Assembly: GCA_018065025.1 (NCBI GenBank)
Contig: JAGHUB010000031.1
Span: 1-11,623 of the forward strand
Direction of reading: 5' to 3'
Source of the DNA: Candidatus Equihabitans merdae
GTDB taxonomy: Bacteria; Bacillota; Clostridia; Lachnospirales; Lachnospiraceae
DNA length: 11,623 nucleotides
Positions 5,589 through 11,623 of this stretch are shown here, in pieces. A model generated the notes under the pieces. That model was not told the origin of the DNA. It saw nothing but the letters and a program-made list of their open reading frames with translations, and searched no databases. A program made the position numbers and the translations under genes. Numbering within the stretch: the stretch's first letter is position 1; the number at the start of each line of letters is the position of its first letter.

Positions 5589-7559
5589 TCAAATCTTCTT
5601 CAGCCAATGGAATCCATAACCCGGGATATTCATACTTCCCATCATAGACATCCGTTCGTGAGTAATCATATCTTCCCAGAGGCCTTCCTCACTAAACCAG
5701 GCCTGCTTGGGATGTTCACTAAAGTTGAAGATGCCGTATACCTTGTCGCCGTCATAGTAGCGACCGATGCAGAGAACGGACTGGTCACCGGTCTCCATGG
5801 TCCACATATCAGCATTAGTGATGAAAGCTTTTTCACTCTTGCGGAGGTTTTCAAGGACAGAGAGTCTACCAAACATCTTGCCCTGAGTAGTGGTGGCATC
5901 ATCAGCATTGGCTGCCAGATCCCACTGCATGGCTCCACGATGGATATAACGGGAGTCCTCAACCTTGTGGGGATCTTCTTTGTAGGTGTAGTCGTTAAGC
6001 TGACCGATTTCGTCACCGCTATATAAAACCGGGATACCGGACTGCATAAACATATAGGCATGCAGCATGATATCCATCTGAATGGCCTTATCCAGTGCTT
6101 CCTGATCACCTTCATAAGCAGCCTTCTCGATACCGCACATGGAAGCTGTGGTACCGCAGAAACGGGCATCACCTGTGGTGGGATCGGAATTGTATAACTC
6201 ACCACGGCTATTGCTGGCGCCGGCATATCCCTGGAAATAATCATTCAGATAAGCCTTATGAGGTACTTCTTCCTGACCACACTGGCTCAAGGTAGCATAA
6301 TCCAGACCCCAGCCGATATCATCGTGACAACGCAGATAATTCAGGAAGACGTATTCCTTGGGAAGATGGCTGACGATATCCAGCTGCTTCTTCAGCAGGC
6401 TTACGTCTCTGGTGGCAACGGTATGCCATGTAGTAGCCATGGTGGTAACGTTGTATAACATATGGCACTCAGGTTTTTCCACTGTGCCAAAGTAGGGAAC
6501 AACTTTCTCCGGTTCCATAACAACTTCACCCAGAAGCAAAGTGCCGGGGCAGACGATTTCGCCGATCATACGCATCATACGAACGATGGTATGAACACGT
6601 CGAAGATTTCTGCACTGTGTGCCAAGTTCCTTCCAGATATAGGGCACAGCATCGATTCGAATGATATCGATACCTTTGTTGGCCAGATAGAGGAAGTTGT
6701 TCATCATCTCATTGAACACACGGGGATTCAGGTAATTCAGATCCCACTGGTAAGGATAGAATGTGGTCATGACATAATGGTTGCAATCCGGAAGCCATGT
6801 GAAGTTGCCGGGAGCAGTTGTGGGGAATACCTGGGGAACTGTCTGTTCAAACTGCTGAGGAATAGAGGGATTGTCAAAGAAGAAGTAACGGCTCATGTAT
6901 TCGCCTTCTCCGGCTCTGGCCCTCTTAGCCCACTCATGATCTTCTGAGGTATGGTTCATAACGAAGTCCATGCACACGTTGATCTTTTTATCATGGCAGG
7001 CGCTGGTCAGTTCTTCCAGGTCCTCCATAGTTCCCAGATCTTCTCTTACCTTGCGGAAGTTTACAACGGCATAACCACCGTCAGAACGACCTTCAACAGT
7101 ATCCAGGAAGGGCATCAGGTGAATGTAGTTAACGTTGCACTTCTCGATATAGTCCAGACGATCCTTAACACCCTGCATATTGCCGCCGAAGTTATCGATA
7201 TAGAGCATCATGCCAAGCATATCGTTGCTCTTATACCAGTTCGGATCAGCTTCTCTATCTCTGTCGATAGCCTTAAGAGAATCGCCTCTCTCCTCATACA
7301 TGCGGCGAATATTATCGCATAATTCGGCAAACATGGATTCATTGCCGTAGAGTTCCATGTAGAGCCATTTCAGTTCGTCATGGACTCGATTAATGCGATT
7401 AAGGAAAATGTCATTATCGCTGATAATGGGAGCTTCATTTTCCGGCATAACTTCTGCCGGTTTTTCTGCTACCATCTCCACAACATTTTCAGTATTGGTT
7501 TTTACGTTAGTCTTAACGCTTTTCTTTGCATTATTCTTCACGTTTTTTCTGCGTGCCAT
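5589..7559 (-). CDS. amylosucrase-like GH13_4 enzyme
   Basis: This 656-residue enzyme aligns by eye along most of its length with Neisseria amylosucrase, which cleaves sucrose and transfers glucose to alpha-glucan or water. Residues 1-45 are a Lys/Asn- then Glu-rich extension. An amylosucrase-type helical segment follows (about 50-110, including SLKAIDRDREADPNW), then the catalytic barrel. Key residues are SDGGY (D160, Y163; Neisseria D144, Y147), NH at 202-203, the nucleophile D303 in RIDAV, the acid/base E345 in GEVV, and D413 in HDDIGW. A B'-like insert (about 415-465) contains DPTTGD, and SRYIHR (536-541) contains the arginine expected to pair with D160. No signal peptide is seen. The ATG at 7559 is chosen because AAGGAAG (7568-7574) lies 8 bases upstream; upstream in-frame ATGs lack such a site. 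It begins 28 bases after the GH36 stop. Sucrose hydrolase is the main alternative activity. Confidence 0.85.
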   Translation of the reverse strand: MARRKNVKNNAKKSVKTNVKTNTENVVEMVAEKPAEVMPENEAPIISDNDIFLNRINRVHDELKWLYMELYGNESMFAELCDNIRRMYEERGDSLKAIDRDREADPNWYKSNDMLGMMLYIDNFGGNMQGVKDRLDYIEKCNVNYIHLMPFLDTVEGRSDGGYAVVNFRKVREDLGTMEDLEELTSACHDKKINVCMDFVMNHTSEDHEWAKRARAGEGEYMSRYFFFDNPSIPQQFEQTVPQVFPTTAPGNFTWLPDCNHYVMTTFYPYQWDLNYLNPRVFNEMMNNFLYLANKGIDIIRIDAVPYIWKELGTQCRNLRRVHTIVRMMRMIGEIVCPGTLLLGEVVMEPEKVVPYFGTVEKPECHMLYNVTTMATTWHTVATRDVSLLKKQLDIVSHLPKEYVFLNYLRCHDDIGWGLDYATLSQCGQEEVPHKAYLNDYFQGYAGASNSRGELYNSDPTTGDARFCGTTASMCGIEKAAYEGDQEALDKAIQMDIMLHAYMFMQSGIPVLYSGDEIGQLNDYTYKEDPHKVEDSRYIHRGAMQWDLAANADDATTTQGKMFGRLSVLENLRKSEKAFITNADMWTMETGDQSVLCIGRYYDGDKVYGIFNFSEHPKQAWFSEEGLWEDMITHERMSMMGSMNIPGYGFHWLKKI

Positions 7560-7567
7560 ATCCATAT

Positions 7568-7574
7568 CTTCCTT
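7568..7574 (-). promoter_or_regulatory. ribosome binding site fixing the GH13_4 start
   Basis: AAGGAAG on the minus strand is 8 bases before ATG at 7559, giving the N-terminus MARRKN. In-frame ATGs at 7565 and 7583 would be too close to this site or upstream of it, and the longest frame would run into the GH36 gene, so 7559 is preferred. Confidence 0.65.
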
Positions 7575-7587
7575 TATTTTCATTGCT

Positions 7588-9762
7588 TCAAACCAGCTCA
7601 AAATGCATCTGGTAGGCCTTGTAGTTACCAAATTCTACAGGCATCGGTAATCCCATCTGCATCAGGGCATCTGAAGGATAAATCTTGCCGGATTCTTCTT
7701 CGCGATAAAATCTTCCCGGCAGAAGACCTTTTAAACGTACATAATTGTTGGTCATATTGCCATGCATGGCCTGAAGCACCACGTTGAGAAGAGCTTCTCT
7801 TCCGTCTTCAGAAACAAACATCCAGGCGGCAGCCTCATCTTCCATGGGATTGGTCAGTCGATAATAGAGACCATCCTGAATCAGGGGTGCATACTGTCTG
7901 AAATGAGCAATCTGTTCCTTAACAGCATCCTGTTCCTTACCGGTCAGCTGTCTCAGATCCAGCTCATAGCCGAAGGTACCGGACATAGCCACGGTGCCTC
8001 GCAGGTTAAAGGGGGTATATCTTCCGGTCTGATGATTAGGAACATCAGATACGTGGGAACCCATAGCTGACACCGGATAACCAAAGGATGTGCCATACTG
8101 GATCTTCAGACGATCCATAGCATCTGTGTTATCGCTGCACCAGATCTGAGGTGAATAGTAGAGCATGCCAAGATCGAATCTTCCTCCACCGCCGCAGCAG
8201 CCCTCCAGAAGGATATTGGGATATCTTGTGATCAGTCTTTCCTGGAAATTATACAGACCCAGCACATAATCATAGAGCACACGGCCCTGACTCTGTGCTG
8301 TCTGTGAATAAACATCCTCCAGGTGACGGTTCATATCCCATTTGACATATTCCACATTGCCCTGATCCAGAACCTTGCAGATCATATCGAAGATGGCATC
8401 TACTACTTCTTTTCTTGAGAAGTCCAGTACCAGCTGATATCTGGCTCGCACAGGATCCTTGCCGGGAACCCTGAAGGCCCAGTCCGGATGTTCCTTGAAA
8501 AGCTTGCTGTCTTCACTGATACATTCCGGTTCGATCCAGATGCCGAACTTAACCCCAAGATCATTGACTCTTTCAATCAGATGGCCTAAGGATTCGCCAA
8601 GTTTCTTTTCATTGACCACCCAGTCACCAAGACTGGAGAAATCGTTGTCTCGCTTGCCGAACCAACCGTCGTCCATGACAACCATGTCGATGCCAAGCTG
8701 CTTGGCTTTCACAGCCAGTCGATAGATAGTTTCACCTGTGAAATCGAAGTAAGCTGCTTCCCAGCTGTTGACCAGAACAGGTCTGACAGCTTCCTTGTAA
8801 ATGCCTCTGGTCAGATGCTTACGGATACATCTATGAAGATTGTGAGACAGTTTACTGAAGCCCTGTGAGCTGAAAGTAAGGACAGCTTCAGGTGCATAGA
8901 AAACCTGGTCAGGCTCTACCGGATAGGCCAGGCCCATCTCCTGCAGTCCCATCAGAACACGTGTCTGATTAAATTGATCTTTCTCTACTTCTCCCTGAAA
9001 AGAGCCGCTGTAGACAAAATTTACACCGTAGCAATCGCCGTAGTCTTCATTAGCGTCTGTACCGGCCAGAATCATCATAGGATTGTATTGATGACCGGAA
9101 CAGCCTCTTACACTGCCAAAGGAGAAATTGCCGTGAGCCACACTCTTACGCTGCAGCTGTCTCTCCATACAGTGTCTGCCGTAGAATGTCAGCAGATCAA
9201 ATTCTCCGTAAACAAAGTCCAGACAAGCGCTGGAAAGCTTACGAATGATGACATTATTGTCAGTGGTGTTGTGTACTTTGACGCTTCTTGTGATGACGTC
9301 ATAAGAGGGGATAACACCGTAAAGTAATGATATTTCTAATCCTGTCCATTTATCTTTTAAGACGATCTCCAATGTTTCGCCTTCTTGGTCTGCATAGAAA
9401 GCGGGAAGGCCGGGAATGCTGTATTTCCCTTTGGAGATCTTGTGATGGTCATATTTAAGATCAGAGGACGTGGAACCATTTTCATATTCAATAACACAGG
9501 CGGTTGAACGAAAGTCACCGGTTCCCTTCTGAGGAAATTCCTGAGGAAGAACATCCAGTGAATAGAGGCGATCGATGCCGGCATCATAGGGATTACCTGA
9601 GAAGCCACGATCGGCATAGGTCAGGAGATACTCCATATCCCCCTGTGTTTTTCTACCATAATAGAGATGAAGGAGGTATCCGTAGGAATCAACCATCATC
9701 TGATAGGTAGAGTTTTCAGTATCTATAGTAAAGGTTTTATTGTTTTCGTATCTAATACTCAT
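7588..9762 (-). CDS. aga: alpha-galactosidase (GH36)
   Basis: This 724-residue intracellular enzyme should remove terminal alpha-1,6-linked galactose from melibiose, raffinose and stachyose. Residues 1 to about 320 form the beta-sandwich domain typical of GH36, with GYLLHLYYG near the start. The barrel contains MDDGWFG (363-369, substrate-binding Asp pair), GIWIEPE (407-413), KWDMNR (474-479) with nucleophile D476, the Cys/Gly-rich GCCGGGGRFD (521-530), and CSDNTDAMDR (542-551) with the likely acid/base D544. A small C-terminal beta domain ends the protein. Length fits the roughly 720-750-residue AgaA/RafA/MelA group. The start at 9762 matches the normal family N-terminus, but the ribosome site is weak (AGAAAAAGA, no AGGAGG). 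It follows the permease gene after 162 bases that hold a hairpin and a candidate promoter. Removing galactose from raffinose leaves sucrose, which is the expected substrate of the next gene product. Confidence 0.95.
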   Translation of the reverse strand: MSIRYENNKTFTIDTENSTYQMMVDSYGYLLHLYYGRKTQGDMEYLLTYADRGFSGNPYDAGIDRLYSLDVLPQEFPQKGTGDFRSTACVIEYENGSTSSDLKYDHHKISKGKYSIPGLPAFYADQEGETLEIVLKDKWTGLEISLLYGVIPSYDVITRSVKVHNTTDNNVIIRKLSSACLDFVYGEFDLLTFYGRHCMERQLQRKSVAHGNFSFGSVRGCSGHQYNPMMILAGTDANEDYGDCYGVNFVYSGSFQGEVEKDQFNQTRVLMGLQEMGLAYPVEPDQVFYAPEAVLTFSSQGFSKLSHNLHRCIRKHLTRGIYKEAVRPVLVNSWEAAYFDFTGETIYRLAVKAKQLGIDMVVMDDGWFGKRDNDFSSLGDWVVNEKKLGESLGHLIERVNDLGVKFGIWIEPECISEDSKLFKEHPDWAFRVPGKDPVRARYQLVLDFSRKEVVDAIFDMICKVLDQGNVEYVKWDMNRHLEDVYSQTAQSQGRVLYDYVLGLYNFQERLITRYPNILLEGCCGGGGRFDLGMLYYSPQIWCSDNTDAMDRLKIQYGTSFGYPVSAMGSHVSDVPNHQTGRYTPFNLRGTVAMSGTFGYELDLRQLTGKEQDAVKEQIAHFRQYAPLIQDGLYYRLTNPMEDEAAAWMFVSEDGREALLNVVLQAMHGNMTNNYVRLKGLLPGRFYREEESGKIYPSDALMQMGLPMPVEFGNYKAYQMHFELV

Positions 9763-9780
9763 GTCAGTCTTTTTCTAAAT

Positions 9781-9809
9781 ATTATTATTGAAAAGGCTTT
9801 ACAAAACAA
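9781..9809 (-). promoter_or_regulatory. candidate weak promoter before the alpha-galactosidase gene
   Basis: The minus strand has TTGTTT (9809-9804), a 17-base spacer, and AATAAT (9786-9781; 5/6 to TATAAT). It would start transcription about 12 bases before the ATG, giving a very short leader. The region is AT-rich, so such matches can arise by chance. The overlapping inverted repeat raises the interest. This remains a guess without start-site mapping. Confidence 0.3.
9789..9803. promoter_or_regulatory. operator-like inverted repeat
   Basis: TGAAAAGGCTTTACA is a 15-base near-palindrome: arms TGnAAAG and CTTTnCA match at 6 of 7 positions around one central base. It falls exactly between the candidate -35 and -10 of the alpha-galactosidase gene. 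The outer TG/CA and A/T-rich arms resemble LacI/GalR or CcpA sites, but the spacing is odd and the usual central CG is missing, so it is not a standard cre. Function is inferred only. Confidence 0.3.
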
Positions 9810-9838
9810 GCTTGCTAAATCACATATATAGAGAAACG

Positions 9839-9879
9839 GCTGCTTCTATCCCCTGTACCATACAGGGGGTAAAAGCAGC
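9839..9879 (-). promoter_or_regulatory. long intercistronic hairpin between permease and hydrolase genes
   Basis: Two 19-base arms (9839-9857 and 9861-9879) with a 3-base loop pair at 18 of 19 positions, one of them U-G, with a single C/A mismatch. On the minus-strand RNA it lies about 45 bases after the MsmG-like stop. The bases after it (CGUUUCUCUAUAUAU) are only moderately U-rich, so it may be a leaky terminator or a 3'-end stabiliser that keeps permease and hydrolase mRNA levels different. The structure is clear; the role is inferred. Confidence 0.6.
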
Positions 9880-9924
9880 TTAATTTCGTAAAATGTCTTA
9901 TTTCATCAATATACCCAATAGTAC

Positions 9925-10782
9925 TTACTTAACAGCACCGGATGTAACACCTTCAACGATGAAGCGCTGTAAGAACAGATACAGGATCAGGATCGGCAGC
10001 ATAGCCAGCAGCAGGGCGGCCATAACAAGACCGATATCTGTTGAGAATGTACCGTAGAATACCTGTGTAGCAATCGGAATAGTGTACAGTTCCTTCTTGG
10101 CCAGAACAAGTGAAGGCAGAAGGTAGTCATTCCAGAATGCCATGGCATCAATGATAGCGACAGTAGCGATTGTTGGCTTTAACAGCGGGAAGACGACCTT
10201 CCAGTATGTCTGCCAACGAGAGCAACCATCAATTGTAGCGGCTTCTTCCAGAGAGACCGGAACGTTTGTATTGATGGCACCATGGAACATGAATGTAGCC
10301 ATGGAAAGTGAGAAACCGGTGTGCATGAAGATCAGAGTTGCACGATGGTTCAGAATACCAAGGATACCGCCATAGAATGATACCAGGGGGATCATCAGAA
10401 CCTGGAAGGGGATAACCATGGAAGCGATCATAGCGGAGAACAGCAGAGTTGTTGCTTTCCACTTATTTCTGACAATAACGAAAGCTGTCATTGAAGATAA
10501 CAGCAGTGTGAAGATTGTAGAAAGAATGGTAATGCAAAGTGAGTTACCAAATGAACGCCAGAACTTCATCTTTTCCATAGCTGTGGGGAAGTTCTTTAAT
10601 GTGAAACCATGTTTACCGATCAGGGCAAGCGGTGCGGATGTGATATCGGCCTTTGTTTTGAAAACGTTAATGATAACCAGAATAAACGGGAAAACAAAGC
10701 AGATAAATAAGATGATCAAGAGTACCAGCATCAGAGCATGGCGAATCTTTTTATTTCTTGCAGCCTGTGCATTTTTATCCAT
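9925..10782 (-). CDS. msmG: ABC sugar transporter permease, MalG/MsmG type
   Basis: This 285-residue inner-membrane subunit of a carbohydrate ABC importer (CUT1 type) has about six membrane segments (near 15-38, 78-103, 112-133, 145-168, 204-222, 250-272). After them in the fourth cytoplasmic loop comes the EAA motif, EEAATIDGCSRW (179-190), which docks the ATPase. The short basic N-terminus and the ending VEGVTSGAVK are typical of MalG/MsmG/RafG proteins. Its ATG (10782-10780) overlaps the upstream permease TAA by one base (TAATG), with AAGGAGAGG about 10 bases upstream, so the two permeases are translationally coupled. Neighbouring alpha-galactosidase and GH13 genes suggest raffinose-family or isomaltose-type sugars as cargo. 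Motifs alone do not show the substrate, so the gene symbol is by analogy. Confidence 0.9.
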   Translation of the reverse strand: MDKNAQAARNKKIRHALMLVLLIILFICFVFPFILVIINVFKTKADITSAPLALIGKHGFTLKNFPTAMEKMKFWRSFGNSLCITILSTIFTLLLSSMTAFVIVRNKWKATTLLFSAMIASMVIPFQVLMIPLVSFYGGILGILNHRATLIFMHTGFSLSMATFMFHGAINTNVPVSLEEAATIDGCSRWQTYWKVVFPLLKPTIATVAIIDAMAFWNDYLLPSLVLAKKELYTIPIATQVFYGTFSTDIGLVMAALLLAMLPILILYLFLQRFIVEGVTSGAVK

Positions 10783-11623
10783 TATGCTGATACCTCTCCT
10801 TTCTTACCAACGTAAACCTGAACGACACCAACGATGGCGCATACGATAAAGAGGACAAGAGCCTCGGCCTGACCTGTACCATAGTTCTTATAAGTAAAGG
10901 CCTGGTTGTAAACGTGCATAGCAGCCATAACGGAGCTGTTGAAAGGTTCACCATTGGTCAATGATAAGTTGACATCGTAGACCATGAAGCATCTTGTTAA
11001 TGTCAGGAACAGACACTGTACGAAAGAAGATACCATCAGGGGTACGGAGATGTGAACGATAGTCTGCATATCTGTGCAGCCATCGATCTTGGCAGCTTCA
11101 AGAACATCGTTAGAAACGCTCATGAAACCGGCAACATAGATCAGCATCATGTAACCTGCATACTGCCATGTAGAAACAAGGATCATACAGAACATGGCGC
11201 CGCCGGTAGTGGCCAGAAGTGAATTGGACAGGAAGCCAATACCAAGACCCTTACCGATTGTAACGAAAGCACGATTGAATACGAACTTCCAGATGTAACC
11301 TAAAACGATACCACCGATCAGGTTGGGAATGAAGAAACCTGCACGGAAGAAGTTCTGGCCCTTAACGCCTCTGGTAACCAGGAAGGCAAGAATGAAGGCC
11401 ACGACGTTAACTAAGATAACAGCAATGAATGTGTAGATGAATGTTCTACCCATAGCCTGCCAATATGGAAGATCCTTAAATGTGGCTGCATAGTTGGCAA
11501 GACCTACGAACGGTTTGGACTTAGAAACACCATCCCAGCTTGTGAATGTCAGGTACAGCCCATAATCAAAGGGAATGATAACAACAAGACCGAAAAGAAA
11601 GGAACCCACACCAGCAAACATTA
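10782..11623 (-). CDS. msmF: ABC sugar transporter permease, MalF/MsmF type (5' truncated by window)
   Basis: At least 279 residues of the partner CUT1 permease are present. The visible protein begins inside the first membrane segment (GSFLFGLVVIIPFDYGLYL). Family members normally have a basic 10-20-residue cytoplasmic head before this, so the ATG at 11621 is probably internal and the true start lies beyond the window. Later segments are near visible residues 61-83, 93-114, 141-166, 192-210 and 252-271. The EAA loop is LEAAKIDGCTDM (174-185). The sequence GLANYAATF (40-48) is the usual periplasmic FVGLxNY region of MalF-like proteins. The binding-protein gene is expected just upstream. It forms the membrane channel together with the downstream permease, and a shared MsmK-type ATPase must be encoded elsewhere. 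Confidence 0.9.
   Translation of the reverse strand, partial: MFAGVGSFLFGLVVIIPFDYGLYLTFTSWDGVSKSKPFVGLANYAATFKDLPYWQAMGRTFIYTFIAVILVNVVAFILAFLVTRGVKGQNFFRAGFFIPNLIGGIVLGYIWKFVFNRAFVTIGKGLGIGFLSNSLLATTGGAMFCMILVSTWQYAGYMMLIYVAGFMSVSNDVLEAAKIDGCTDMQTIVHISVPLMVSSFVQCLFLTLTRCFMVYDVNLSLTNGEPFNSSVMAAMHVYNQAFTYKNYGTGQAEALVLFIVCAIVGVVQVYVGKKGEVSA

Noticed and set aside
5436..6026. Long plus-strand open frame of 196 codons
   Set aside because: It lies antisense to the fructokinase and GH13_4 genes, both of which have intact catalytic motifs. The translated sequence has no recognisable domain.
7560..7631. Longer N-terminus for the GH13_4 protein (24 extra residues)
   Set aside because: It would overlap the alpha-galactosidase coding end, and the extra residues are the shadow of that gene. 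A good ribosome site supports the start at 7559.
9789..9803. CcpA cre site
   Set aside because: The repeat has 15 rather than 14 bases and lacks the central CG that defines cre sites, so I list it only as an operator-like repeat.
1..11623. CRISPR arrays, tRNA or rRNA genes, insertion sequences, phage genes
   Set aside because: No regularly spaced direct repeats, no tRNA or rRNA-like segments, and no transposase or integrase motifs were found on either strand.

Overview
The window looks like a chromosomal segment of a Gram-positive, gut- or mouth-type fermenter in the Bacillota. The basis is strong AGGAGG-type ribosome sites, tight head-to-tail operons, and sugar genes that resemble those of streptococci, Erysipelotrichia and Lachnospiraceae. 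I cannot name a genus from the sequence alone. Every well-supported gene is on the minus strand, so biological order runs from high to low coordinates.

Region 1 (11623 down to about 2884) is a sugar-uptake and breakdown cluster. In transcription order it encodes two ABC sugar-transporter permeases (MsmF/MalF-like, cut by the window edge, then MsmG/MalG-like), a GH36 alpha-galactosidase, a GH13_4 amylosucrase-like enzyme, a PfkB fructokinase, and a GH13_31 oligo-1,6-glucosidase/DexB-like enzyme. A clear intrinsic terminator closes it. The inferred job is import and intracellular breakdown of raffinose-family oligosaccharides. Alpha-galactosidase removes galactose and leaves sucrose; the GH13_4 enzyme splits sucrose and moves or releases the glucosyl unit; fructokinase phosphorylates the fructose; the alpha-glucosidase trims isomaltose-type or other alpha-glucosides. 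The layout resembles the streptococcal msm operon, but the sucrose phosphorylase place is taken by a GH13_4 enzyme plus a dedicated fructokinase. The binding protein, ATPase and regulator are not in the window. A long hairpin, a weak candidate promoter and an operator-like inverted repeat sit between the permease and hydrolase genes, so the two halves may be expressed at different levels.

Region 2 (about 2852 down to 68) is a separate transcription unit led by a near-consensus promoter (TTGATA-17-TATAAT). Its first gene encodes an unusual membrane protein with a Ser/His/Arg low-complexity head, a four-cysteine zinc ribbon, three membrane segments and a duplicated acidic, aromatic, Cys-containing tail. 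A flavodoxin-family protein follows 15 bases later. After a 109-base gap holding a hairpin next to the ribosome site comes a TTG-started YgjV-family membrane protein. The first 71 bases may carry the 3' end of a convergent plus-strand gene whose stop overlaps the YgjV-family stop.

No RNA genes, insertion sequences, CRISPR arrays or phage genes were seen. The sugar cluster is a variant of a known type. The least explained items are the Ser-rich zinc-ribbon repeat protein and the regulatory structures around 9781-9879 and 584-619.
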